A DNA stretch of 26,944 nucleotides from DASYML01 sp036399835 (GCA_036399835.1 DASWMI010000003.1:1-26944), one strand, 5' to 3'; shown: positions 8,117 to 16,281, numbered from the stretch's first letter. Translations and numbers: made by a program. Notes: a model not told the origin generated them from the sequence alone.

Positions 8117-8162
8117 GGAATCCTCCTGCGATTTACAGGGAGGAGAATTTTAGGAGGATTTT
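8117..8162 (+). promoter_or_regulatory. Leader with a Shine-Dalgarno-hiding inverted repeat
   Basis: AATCCTCCT at 8119-8127 is a perfect reverse complement of AGGAGGATT at 8152-8160, the ribosome site of the gene at 8165. Two G-T pairs can extend it to 8117/8162. The same TCCTCC (8121-8126) can instead pair with a decoy GGAGGA at 8139-8144, leaving the true site free. The two structures exclude each other, as in translational switches or RNA thermometers. No ligand or known riboswitch family is recognised. Confidence 0.45.
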
Positions 8163-8164
8163 GT

Positions 8165-9409
8165 ATGTCGAATTACAGTTTGAGCAGGACAGCCTACAGG
8201 CGCTGGGCGATGATTTTAGGAACCGTGCTCGGCCTCTTGACCTTAGCCTTTGTGCTACACGCACGGACGCGGCCCTTATCAACTGGCAAGAGTCATCTCT
8301 TTATTTTTAACGGCCAGGGGCAGCAACGCGGGACCATCAGCGAGATTAATGAGACTGGACCAAACGGCTCCGAGACCAGAATCAAATATTCGGATGGAGA
8401 TCATAGCCTGGAGGTCAGGGCTAAGGAGAGCCTGGAATTTACAGAGGACGATGCGGACATCAAGAGCATCTCTCGCGGCGGCTATCTAATGGTCCAGGAA
8501 CAGCGCGGCTCTGCGTCGCGCAGGCTGGAAGTCAGGGCGGGCGCAGACGGTCAACCGCAGCGTTCCTATTTTGTGCAGGGGCAGGCGCGGGCATTGGACC
8601 AGGAGGCGCGTTCATGGATGGCCGAGGTCTTACCCGATGTGATACGCAATAGCGCTATCGGCGCGCGTGCCAGAGTCCGGCGCATCTACAGGCAACGCGG
8701 GGCGGGCGGTGTGCTGGACGAAATCTCTCTCATCAAAAGCGACGGGGCCAAGCACATCTATTTTCGTGAACTGTTAAGCAACGGCAACCTGGACGCGGGC
8801 CTCTTGCGCAGGGCAGCTCAGCAGGCCGCGCGCGAAATCCATTCGGACGGGGAGAAGGCAAATCTTTTGATCGAGAGCGCCGACCTCTATCTGGGCAACG
8901 AAAGGGTCGCGCCCGCTTTCTTTGAAGCCATAGGGAGCATCCATTCGGACGGCGAACACAGGCGCGTGTTGTCTTCCATCTTAAAGAGAAGCCTCGGCGA
9001 CGAGAACGTGCTGCGTGTGCTCAAATCGGCGCGGGCCATCTCCTCTGACGGCGAGAAGGCGAGCCTGCTCGTACAGCACACGGGTGTCTTTCTTAATCAC
9101 TCTTCATCTATGCCGACTCTCTTCGACACGATTAATTCCCTACAATCGGATGGAGAGCATGCGCGTGTCCTGACCGCGCTCCTCAAGCGACAGGAGCTTG
9201 GCAGGGAGAACATGCTGCGCGTCCTGCGCTCTGCCGAGCGTATCTCTTCCGACGGCGAGAAGGCGAACGTGCTGGTCCATGCCGCGAGAGTTTACGCAAG
9301 CGATGCAACTGCCCTTTCTGCCATCTCGGAGTCGGCCAGAACAATCAATTCTGATGGTGAAAAGCAGCGTGTCCTCTCCGCCGTCATGCGACAGGGCCAG
9401 CGTCCATAA
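8165..9409 (+). CDS. Membrane-anchored protein sharing the SDGE repeat of the M56 protease
   Basis: A 414-residue protein of no named family. ATG 8165 has AGGAGGA at 8152-8158. Residues about 17-32 (MILGTVLGLLTLAFVL) form a signal anchor, with the rest presumably outside the membrane. Residues about 45-150 are beta-rich (SDGDHSLEVRAKESLEF; RRLEVRAGADGQPQRSYFVQG). Six 34-residue helical units follow, with the Asp of SDGE at 228, 262, 295, 329, 363 and 397. They alternate between a type with GEKAxxL and a type with GExxRVL, the same alternation as in the M56 protein upstream. The gene lies 234 bases after the protease on the same strand with its own structured leader, so it may be co-transcribed but separately controlled. 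A partner, ligand or decoy of the protease is the obvious hypothesis; it is inference only. Confidence 0.88.
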   Translation: MSNYSLSRTAYRRWAMILGTVLGLLTLAFVLHARTRPLSTGKSHLFIFNGQGQQRGTISEINETGPNGSETRIKYSDGDHSLEVRAKESLEFTEDDADIKSISRGGYLMVQEQRGSASRRLEVRAGADGQPQRSYFVQGQARALDQEARSWMAEVLPDVIRNSAIGARARVRRIYRQRGAGGVLDEISLIKSDGAKHIYFRELLSNGNLDAGLLRRAAQQAAREIHSDGEKANLLIESADLYLGNERVAPAFFEAIGSIHSDGEHRRVLSSILKRSLGDENVLRVLKSARAISSDGEKASLLVQHTGVFLNHSSSMPTLFDTINSLQSDGEHARVLTALLKRQELGRENMLRVLRSAERISSDGEKANVLVHAARVYASDATALSAISESARTINSDGEKQRVLSAVMRQGQRP

Positions 9410-9473
9410 AGAAGGGTGAGCCAGGCCGGACAGACTTTCTTTAACTGATTAGCCATTCAATTCGCCTGACACT

Positions 9474-9495
9474 GACCCGCGAACTCGAACGGGTC
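9474..9495 (+). terminator. Possible hairpin terminator after the SDGE-repeat gene
   Basis: GACCCG at 9474-9479 pairs with CGGGTC at 9490-9495 over a 10-base loop, 65 bases after the stop at 9409. The following GGGGAACTGTTTTGTC has only a short T-run, so termination is uncertain. Confidence 0.3.
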
Positions 9496-9547
9496 CGGGG
9501 AACTGTTTTGTCTCAATTTCCGCTCTACAGCGAAAGGAGCAAGTTTG

Positions 9548-12500
9548 ATGTTTCGTCTTTTTTGCTCGCTCATCCTTTTGAATCTCGCGTGCCATCTCTG
9601 CCCCGCGCAGACATCGCAGCCGCATGGTCCAATGCCCTTGCAGATGCCCGCGATTAGTCGCAGCCACATCGCCTTCGTTTACGCCGGAAGCATCTGGCTT
9701 GTGGACCGCGGCGGCGGAACGGCAAATCGTCTGACGACAATTCCAGGCGATGAAACCTCGCCCGCCTTCTCGCCCGACGGCTCGCTCATAGCCTTCTCAA
9801 AGACGACCGCCGGCAACACGGATGTCTATGTTGTGCCGGTCGCGGGAGGCGAGCCGCGCCGTCTCACTTTTCATCCGGAGCCGGACCTGGCGACAGGCTG
9901 GACGCCCGACGGCCAGAACATTCTCTTTCGCTCAACGCGCGCCTCTGCGGAAATCCTCTTCACTTATCGCTTCTACACGATTCCTGTCCGGGGCGGGTTT
10001 GAAACCGAATTGCCGCTGCCGACGGGCGCGACCGGTTCATACTCGCCTGACGGACGCGCCATCGCCTATACGCCACACAGAAACCTGGGCGAATACTGGC
10101 GCAACTATCGTGGGGGCAGGACGACTCCTATCTTCATCGCAAGACTTTCCGACAGCAGTACGGAAGAGATTCCGCGACAGAATTCCAACGACTATTACCC
10201 TATGTGGGTCGGCAACACCGTCTACTTTATTTCGGACCGCACGCTCACGGCCAACCTCTTTGCCTATGATGTGCGGACCAAAAAAATCGGCCAGTTGACA
10301 CGCTTTGAGAACTACGACATACGCAGCGCCTCTGCCTGTAGCGATGCCATAGCCTTCATCCGTGAAGGAGCGATTCATCTCTACGATCTCAAGTCCGGTC
10401 AAACTCGCTCTGTTGACATCAACGTCGGCGGAGACTTCGTTGAGACTAAACCGCGCAGGGTCAAAGCCGAACGCTGGCTCTACGATTACAACCTTTCTCC
10501 GGCGGGCACGCAGATAGCCTTTGAAGCGCGCGGAGAGATTTTGACGATGGACACGGAGAAGGGTCTGTTTCGCAATCTGACTCAATCTTCGGGCGTGGCC
10601 GAGCGCTCGCCCGTCTGGTCGCCGGATGGAAAATCGCTCGCCTACTTCTCAGACGAATCCGGCGAATACCAGTTGCACATACGCCCGGCGAGCGGCGAAG
10701 GCAGCATCAGGAAAATTTCCATAGAGCCTCAGCCATCCTTCTACAACGAGCCTGTCTGGTCCACCGACTCGAAAAAAATCGCGTTCTCGGATAAACGCCT
10801 GGCGCTCTGGTACGTTGACTTGCAGGCGGGCACGCCGCGTCGTATAGATGTCTCGACCTTTGCTCGTCAGGGCGCTTTTCAGCCCGCCTGGTCGCCCGAC
10901 GGCGAGTGGCTGGCCTACTCCAAGACGATGCCCAATCGCGTCTCGACCATCTTTCTCTATTCAATCAAGATGGGCAAAAGCTATCCTCTCACTAATCTCA
11001 ACGTTGATGCGGAAAGCCCCGTCTTCGATAAGAACGGCCAATATCTTTATTTCACGGCGAGCACCAACGCAGCGCCCGCCAAGTTGCGCAACGTGAGCAT
11101 GTCTGCGGCCCTGATTTTCGCGCCTCAAGTGACGCGCAGGGTCTACGCCGCCGTGCTGCAAAAGGATGGCAGCTCTCCGCTGATTCCACTAAAGGACCAG
11201 GAAAGCGTAGCTAGGCGCATGCGCTCAGGGATTGATGTCGAAGAGATAAAGGGGCGCGTGTTGCCGCTTCCCTTCCCGCCGCACAACTTCGAGGACCTTC
11301 TGGCGGGGCGTCCCGGCGTGCTCTTCATCCTCGGAAAATGGGTTGACACTTCCGGCGGAGAATCACCTGCGACGCGCAAGCTCTACAAGTTCGACATGGC
11401 GACGCGCAAATACGAGACCTACACGGAAGACATCAGGGAGTATCGCATCTCACTTGACGGCAGCCGCCTCTTATATCCGAAGGCCGGAAGCTACTGGCTT
11501 GTTTCCGCAGACGCCCCGCCGAAAGCCTCCGAGGGAAAACTGGACCTGAGCGGCATGGAGATAGAGCTTGAGCCGCGAGCCGAGTGGCGACAGATGTTCA
11601 ACGAGGCTTTGCGAATCGAGCGAGACTATCTCTATTACACGGACCTGCACGGGCAGAGCCTTCAGACGCTCAAAGAAAAGTATGCTGCATATCTGCCGAA
11701 TGTTGTGACGCGCAATGATCTTAACGTCCTTCTGCGCGAAATGCTCTCGCATCTGGCGATTAGCCATCTCTCGGTCAACGGCGGCGATGTTCCCGCGACG
11801 GCTGAAGCGAGACGCCGCGAAGAGACTGGACTGCTCGGCGCAGACTACACCATCGAAGAGGGACGCTACCGCATCAAACACATCTATCGAGGCAACAATT
11901 CCGGCTCGGCCCTGAGAGGTCCACTGTCTCAACCTGGCGTAGATGTCAAAGAAGGAGACTATCTGCTGGAAGTGGACGGTGCAGAGGTCCGGGCCAGCGA
12001 GAATCTCTATCAATATTTTCGCGGCAAGGCGGGCAAGCCTACTATCTTAAAGGTCGCCGCCGGACCTCAAAGCAGGGCGAGCGAGCGCACCGTTACGGTC
12101 TTGCCGTTGGCGAGCGATAGCCTGTTGCGCGATTTCGAGCGCGTCGAAGAGAACCGTCGGCTGGTCCAACATTTGTCAGGAGGCAAGCTGGCATACATCT
12201 ACCTGCCGAACGTCTCGCGCGAGGGTTTCGATATTTTCAACCGCGATTTCTACGCGCAACTGGACAAGCAGGGACTGATTATAGACGAGCGTTTTAATGC
12301 CGGCGGTTATGGCTCTGACTACATTATAGACGCTTTGAAGCGACAACCGCTCAACGCCTACGCCTTCCGCGACGGCGAGACGATTCCCTTTCCGGCTGAT
12401 GTCATGCCCGGCCCGCGAGTTATGTTGACGAGCGAGTTTGCAGGCTCCGGCGGCGATTCCCTGCCCTGGCTTTTCAGACGCGCCGGTCTCGGATTATTAG

Positions 12501-12775
12501 TCGGCAAACGGACCGCGGGCTTTGGCATCGGCCACTATGTTAACGTGCCGAATTTGCTGGACGGCGGAGATTTGGCCGCACCGAACAGGGCTTTCTTTAA
12601 TCCGCGAACGGGCGCGTTCGAGACTGAGAACTACGGAGTCCAGCCTGATATTCAGGTTGCATGGTCGCCCGCGGATTGGCGTCTGGGCCGCGACCTGCAA
12701 CTTGAAAGGGCGGTCCAGGTCGCGATGGAGGCTTTAAAAAAGATTCCGCCCGCACGGCCCGTCAGACGGCCATAA
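9548..12775 (+). CDS. Exported tricorn-like S41 serine protease with beta-propeller and PDZ domains
   Basis: A large peptidase of the tricorn/C-terminal-processing group. ATG 9548 follows AAAGGAG (9533-9539) at good spacing; the in-frame TTG 9545 is less likely. A signal peptide covers about 1-20 (MFRLFCSLILLNLACHLCPA). The N-terminal half (about 35-560) consists of TolB/PD40-type propeller blades, with repeated SPDG motifs (FSPDGSLIAFSK, WTPDGQNILF, WSPDGKSLAYFS, WSPDGEWLAY). A helical core domain, a PDZ-like segment (about 790-860) and the catalytic lobe follow. Tricorn active-site positions match well: Ser739-His740 in AISHLS, nucleophile Ser967 in EFAGSGGDS, and Glu1027 in ETENYG; the archaeal residues are 745/746, 965 and 1023. 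Unlike archaeal tricorn it is exported, so it probably degrades extracellular or periplasmic peptides. It stands alone, with no peptide transporter adjacent. Confidence 0.93.
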   Translation: MFRLFCSLILLNLACHLCPAQTSQPHGPMPLQMPAISRSHIAFVYAGSIWLVDRGGGTANRLTTIPGDETSPAFSPDGSLIAFSKTTAGNTDVYVVPVAGGEPRRLTFHPEPDLATGWTPDGQNILFRSTRASAEILFTYRFYTIPVRGGFETELPLPTGATGSYSPDGRAIAYTPHRNLGEYWRNYRGGRTTPIFIARLSDSSTEEIPRQNSNDYYPMWVGNTVYFISDRTLTANLFAYDVRTKKIGQLTRFENYDIRSASACSDAIAFIREGAIHLYDLKSGQTRSVDINVGGDFVETKPRRVKAERWLYDYNLSPAGTQIAFEARGEILTMDTEKGLFRNLTQSSGVAERSPVWSPDGKSLAYFSDESGEYQLHIRPASGEGSIRKISIEPQPSFYNEPVWSTDSKKIAFSDKRLALWYVDLQAGTPRRIDVSTFARQGAFQPAWSPDGEWLAYSKTMPNRVSTIFLYSIKMGKSYPLTNLNVDAESPVFDKNGQYLYFTASTNAAPAKLRNVSMSAALIFAPQVTRRVYAAVLQKDGSSPLIPLKDQESVARRMRSGIDVEEIKGRVLPLPFPPHNFEDLLAGRPGVLFILGKWVDTSGGESPATRKLYKFDMATRKYETYTEDIREYRISLDGSRLLYPKAGSYWLVSADAPPKASEGKLDLSGMEIELEPRAEWRQMFNEALRIERDYLYYTDLHGQSLQTLKEKYAAYLPNVVTRNDLNVLLREMLSHLAISHLSVNGGDVPATAEARRREETGLLGADYTIEEGRYRIKHIYRGNNSGSALRGPLSQPGVDVKEGDYLLEVDGAEVRASENLYQYFRGKAGKPTILKVAAGPQSRASERTVTVLPLASDSLLRDFERVEENRRLVQHLSGGKLAYIYLPNVSREGFDIFNRDFYAQLDKQGLIIDERFNAGGYGSDYIIDALKRQPLNAYAFRDGETIPFPADVMPGPRVMLTSEFAGSGGDSLPWLFRRAGLGLLVGKRTAGFGIGHYVNVPNLLDGGDLAAPNRAFFNPRTGAFETENYGVQPDIQVAWSPADWRLGRDLQLERAVQVAMEALKKIPPARPVRRP

Positions 12776-13159
12776 AGGAATAGCTAGTTCTTCATCATTG
12801 ACCAGTCGGGTTGCGGCCCTGTCCCTTTTTTCCGTGTGCGGTTGAGGTCTGTGCTTTGGTCCAGTCACGGTAAGGGACGGTTAAGCTCGAATCACCGGCA
12901 GCCGTTTGCGATTCCTGTTCAAAAGCTCTTGCTGCTTTATCTCGTCGTTGACCTGTGCGCGATAACAGGTGACGCAGAGGCGTGCGCCATTGTAGTATCT
13001 ATCTCAAGAACAGTCGAGATATGTTCAAGAACCGTCTGGCTCTTTAAATTCTCTTCAAGACAGCTCGCAAGGCGGCTCTCAAATATTCCGGCATCTCATC
13101 GGTTATGGATGCCGTGTAAGGCAACTTTTTTTAGACTCTGCCAACAGGAGTTCCTTCCG
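12776..13159. other. Intergenic region, 384 bases
   Basis: The frame of the next gene stays open back to 12836, but that stretch has no ribosome site, reads as unlikely protein and precedes a normal signal peptide, so I treat it as untranslated. It holds the weak terminator at 12800-12831, a TGGTCCA site at 12857-12863 and a 6-base inverted repeat TATCTC/GAGATA at 13000-13005 and 13016-13021. No clear promoter was seen. Confidence 0.5.
12800..12831 (+). terminator. Weak terminator-like hairpin after the tricorn-like gene
   Basis: GGG 12808-12810 can pair with CCC 12817-12819 and GAC 12800-12802 with GTC 12821-12823, and six T residues follow at 12826-12831. The T-run and position (25 bases after the stop) are right for an intrinsic terminator, but the stem is short and interrupted. 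Confidence 0.3.
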
Positions 13160-15388
13160 ATGAATCAGCCGCTCTCGCCGCCTCGTCCTCCGGCATCTTT
13201 GCTCCGACTCTTGTTGGTTGTTTGCTCTCTCTGCATCACTGCCTACGCGCAGGACCAGCAGCCGGACCAGGTGGGGGACGTGATACGCATCAACACGAAC
13301 CTGGTCCAGACGGATGTCACAGTCGTGGACAAGCAGGGGCGATTTGTCGAGGGACTCAAGGCCGAACAGTTCGAGCTGCGCGTGGATGGCAAGCCTCAGC
13401 CCATCTCATCGCTTGACCGCGTGACAGCCGGGACGGCTAAAGAAGCGCGGCTGGCGCGGCGAGGCGCGACGAATCTTCCCGAAGTCGAGGCTGGCAGACC
13501 GTCTTATAGAGGCCGGACCATCATTTTCTTTATTGACGACCTGCACCTTTCTCTCCAGAGCCTTGATCGCACGCGTCAGATGCTGGTCCATTTTCTGGAT
13601 AAGGAGATGGGCAACCATGATCGCGTTGCCATCGCATCGGCAAGCGGACAGATAGGATTCCTACAGCAATTCACGGATAACAAGGCTGTCCTCAGGGCTG
13701 CGCTGGCGCGTCTCAACTATCATCCTTACAACATCAGCGGTTATGGAGGCGGAAGCTCTCGGATGTCCGAATACATGGCGCTGACGATTGATTCCAAGGC
13801 GGATGAAAAGGTCACGAATTTTTATATCGAAGAATGCATGAAACAGGCTCAGCCTGCGAAGGATGCGCGTTCATACGCTGTCATGCGCCATAGCTGCGAG
13901 GTGCAGGTGAAGGGCAGCGCACGCGCGATTCTCTTGCAGGCCGCACAGATTACAGCCAACACTTACGACTCGCTTGAAACTCTCATACGTTCATCTCAGC
14001 GTTTGCCCGGGCGCAAACTGGCCTTCTTCGTCTCCGATGGTTTTCTGCTGGAAACAGGACAGCGCGGGCCTGCTCTGCTGCAAAAACTTCAGAAGATCAC
14101 GGACGCTGCGCTACGCGTCGGCGTAGTCATTTATACGATTGACGCCAAGGGGCTGGTTTCGGGAGCGCTGGATGCGACCAACAGCGTGCCCGTTGATGCC
14201 AATGGTCGGCTTGAAAGCGCCCTGCTGCGGGAAGTAGCCGCCTCTCAGGATGCTCTGATGGCGCTGGCGGATGAGACCGGCGGGCGGGCGCTGCGCAACA
14301 GGAATGTTTTTGATAACTGGGTTTCCGCGGCGCTCGAAGAGACCTCTAACTACTATCGCCTGGCCTGGCGACCTGAGACGGAAGAGCAAAGGGATGAGAA
14401 GTTTCGCAAAGTTGAAGTGAGCATCGCGGGACGCCCTGACCTGACGGTGCGTCTCCCGCGCGGATTCCTCAACGGGTCCAAAGCATTGGCGGCGGTTATC
14501 AAGACTTCCGGTTCGGCTAACGAAAAGGTCGAGGCGAACAGGACTGCGAGCGGGCCTGACGTTGAGCTGCGCGATGCGCTGACGGATTTTTATACGAGAG
14601 ACACGCTGCCGACCCTGCTCTCGGTCAGTTATTTGAATACGCCCAACAACGGAACTGTCCTGACAGCCTCGACGGAGGTCGCCAACAGCGCCATCTCTTT
14701 TGGACCAGACGGGCAACAGCCTGCCGCGATTGACCTCGCGGGCGTTGTTCTCAACGATAAGGGTAAGATAGTTTCCAGTTTCAGGAATCACCTCACGGTC
14801 AACCCGCTCGCGACAGACCCTGAGCATCATCAGCCAGGCACGGGTGGCATCATCTATAACTACAAAGCGGCGCAGCTCTCGCCAGGCATCTATCAGGTGC
14901 GCGTGGCGGCGCGCGATGCTGCGAGCGGTCGCGTAGGGAGCGCCGTCGAGTGGATAGAGATACCCGACCTCTCAAACAACCATTTGACTTTGAGCAGCCT
15001 GCTGATCGGCGCTCAGGTCATGGAGACTAGCAAGAGCGCGGAGACGTCGGCTCAATCCGTCCCGCGGGTCCAGTTCAGCGTAGACCGTCGCTTCGCGCGC
15101 TCTTCACACCTGGGCTTCTGGATTTTTATCTACAATGCCGCGCGCAAAGCAGGCGGAGCGCCGAGCCTGACGGCGCAAGTACAGGTCTTTCGCGAAGGAC
15201 AGGTGGTCGTCAACACTCAGCCGCGCCAGCTCAAGACAGAGACAATGGCGGACCTGGCCCGTATCCCATACGGCGGCGACTTTGCTCTCAACTCGCTGGT
15301 CCAGGGCAGCTACGAGCTGCGAGTGACCATCACGGACCAGTTGACGAACACCACAGCCTCTCAAACAGTCAGCTTTGTCGTCGAGTAG
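13160..15388 (+). CDS. Exported VWFA-related Acidobacterial-domain protein
   Basis: A 742-residue secreted protein of the VWFA-related Acidobacterial domain family (TIGR03436), which is expanded in Acidobacteria and has no known function. ATG 13160 has AGGAG at 13146-13150 and begins a standard signal peptide (about 1-30, SLCITAYAQ). Before the VWA fold comes the family's lead-in, IRINTNLVQTDVTVVDKQGRFVEGL followed by FELRVDGKPQPIS (about 42-83). The VWA core begins RTIIFFIDDLHLS (119-131), where the usual metal-binding DxSxS is altered to DDLHLS, so metal binding is doubtful. The fold continues through RKLAFFVSDGF, VVIYTIDAKGL and a late ALADETGGRAL. After about residue 470 come beta-rich segments (YQVRVAARDAASGRVGSAVEWIEIP; GSYELRVTITDQLT), probably immunoglobulin-like. 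It probably mediates adhesion or protein contacts at the surface. Confidence 0.93.
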   Translation: MNQPLSPPRPPASLLRLLLVVCSLCITAYAQDQQPDQVGDVIRINTNLVQTDVTVVDKQGRFVEGLKAEQFELRVDGKPQPISSLDRVTAGTAKEARLARRGATNLPEVEAGRPSYRGRTIIFFIDDLHLSLQSLDRTRQMLVHFLDKEMGNHDRVAIASASGQIGFLQQFTDNKAVLRAALARLNYHPYNISGYGGGSSRMSEYMALTIDSKADEKVTNFYIEECMKQAQPAKDARSYAVMRHSCEVQVKGSARAILLQAAQITANTYDSLETLIRSSQRLPGRKLAFFVSDGFLLETGQRGPALLQKLQKITDAALRVGVVIYTIDAKGLVSGALDATNSVPVDANGRLESALLREVAASQDALMALADETGGRALRNRNVFDNWVSAALEETSNYYRLAWRPETEEQRDEKFRKVEVSIAGRPDLTVRLPRGFLNGSKALAAVIKTSGSANEKVEANRTASGPDVELRDALTDFYTRDTLPTLLSVSYLNTPNNGTVLTASTEVANSAISFGPDGQQPAAIDLAGVVLNDKGKIVSSFRNHLTVNPLATDPEHHQPGTGGIIYNYKAAQLSPGIYQVRVAARDAASGRVGSAVEWIEIPDLSNNHLTLSSLLIGAQVMETSKSAETSAQSVPRVQFSVDRRFARSSHLGFWIFIYNAARKAGGAPSLTAQVQVFREGQVVVNTQPRQLKTETMADLARIPYGGDFALNSLVQGSYELRVTITDQLTNTTASQTVSFVVE

Positions 15389-15708
15389 ACACACTCAAAG
15401 AGTCAACCGAAGCAGGGCCTGCTCGGATGATTCGTGTCATCAAATGTCCACACCTAGATCGAATGTGTCATCTAAAATAGACACCCCCGGAGCATCATCC
15501 TCATCCACGCAGCGCCTGATTCTTATCGAAGACTAAAGTGAAGCTCTACAAGATGACTGGCATGGCTCTTGCCAGTTAAGTTAGACAGTCCTCGTCGCTT
15601 GCAGAAGCTGAGAGCTTTTCTTACTTGATAACACGTGACGAGCTATCAAGCTTTGCGCCTCTCATCTGCAAGGTTGATAGAGCCAGCAACCCAAAAGGAG
15701 CCGCCCCC
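15389..15708. other. Intergenic region, 320 bases
   Basis: No gene is supported; the in-frame extension back to 15625 lacks a ribosome site. It contains a direct repeat GTGTCATC followed by A/T at 15434 and 15465 (31 bases apart) and a hairpin ACTGGCA (15556-15562) / TGCCAGT (15570-15576). The hairpin can be lengthened by one G-T and one T-A pair, with a 7-base loop and no T-run. It may hold a terminator for the VWFA gene and the promoter of the next gene. Confidence 0.45.
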
Positions 15709-16281
15709 ATGTCCTCACACGCCAACGAATTCAGAAAAGAGAAATTACAGTCGGTCGCCAAGAGCACATCTCTACCTGCGGGCTTGCTCAAAGATATAGC
15801 CGAGCGGCAAAAGGTTCTGAATGTTATCCGCGCCCAGCTACAGCAAGAGGCCAAGCACGCTTCAAAGCTTTCCAAGTACATGAGAATAGCCGTCATCTTT
15901 CTCGGCGCATTCGCGGCGACCAGAGAAGCAGCCGATCAAATGTTCTCTTTCGGCTCGTTAGGCGGAAAAGCGATGATCGCTTTTTACACGCTGATGGCGC
16001 TGGCGATTACGGTTATCGGGAGCATCAGCGCGGCTCTCAGGTTTGGCGATAAGGCGACAGAACTAAATGCCCTGGTGGCGGAGTGTAATTGCTGCTTGTT
16101 GAAGGCCGATTGCGAGATGCCTAAAGATGGCGAGGCGACCAGCATGGTCCGCCAGGTGAAGGCTGCGCGTAAGGTCATCTCGGACCAGAACGAGACGATA
16201 CGCGCAATCCAGGTCAGAGCTACGAAGATGGATGTCATACTGCCGGAAATAGAGCTTGATAGCACACTGAGCATGGCATAG
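15709..16281 (+). CDS. Two-transmembrane protein resembling SLATT-domain effectors
   Basis: A 190-residue protein starting at ATG 15709 with AAAGGAG at 15694-15700. A charged N-terminal helical part (about 1-57) is followed by two membrane helices: about 58-76 (MRIAVIFLGAFAATREAA) and about 90-110 (MIAFYTLMALAITVIGSI). Then come an amphipathic helix beginning AALRFGDKATELNALVAECNCC and a final helix-strand tail. Two TMs with a short loop, then an F/A-rich helix leading into a cytosolic coiled segment, is the layout of SLATT domains. Those are predicted pore-forming effectors often paired with nucleotide-producing or sensor proteins in anti-phage systems. No such partner gene adjoins it here, so it may be an orphan or an unrelated 2TM protein. 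Family assignment by eye is uncertain; that it is a real membrane protein is well supported. Confidence 0.8.
   Translation: MSSHANEFRKEKLQSVAKSTSLPAGLLKDIAERQKVLNVIRAQLQQEAKHASKLSKYMRIAVIFLGAFAATREAADQMFSFGSLGGKAMIAFYTLMALAITVIGSISAALRFGDKATELNALVAECNCCLLKADCEMPKDGEATSMVRQVKAARKVISDQNETIRAIQVRATKMDVILPEIELDSTLSMA

Larger units (their letters stand above)
7355..9409 (+). repeat. Twelve 34-residue SDGE helical repeats spread over two neighbouring genes
   Basis: Each gene has six units. Within each unit SDGE begins a first helix, and a second helix ends in (A)xxI before the next SDGE. Spacing is 34 residues everywhere except one 33-residue step (262 to 295 in the second protein). Odd units read SDGEKAxxL; even units read SDGExxRVL, with the Asp lost in units 4 and 6 of the protease. 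The helix-turn-helix length equals that of TPR repeats, suggesting an alpha-solenoid. DNA-level similarity between units is limited to short stretches such as GACGGCGAGAAGGC, so duplication is old. Confidence 0.85.

Noticed and set aside
8086..8310. Short gene overlapping the start of the SDGE-repeat protein
   Set aside because: TTG start without ribosome site and out of frame with a well-supported gene; at most a leader that is read through the hairpin.
7355..9409. CRISPR-like or DNA-level tandem repeats
   Set aside because: The periodicity is in the protein (34 residues); the DNA units are divergent and lie within coding frames.
12836..13159. 108-residue N-terminal extension of the VWFA-related protein
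   Set aside because: No ribosome site, cysteine/arginine-rich unlikely protein, and a normal signal peptide with AGGAG begins at 13160.
15625..15708. Extension of the two-TM protein back to 15625
   Set aside because: No ribosome site, while ATG 15709 has AAAGGAG at the right distance.
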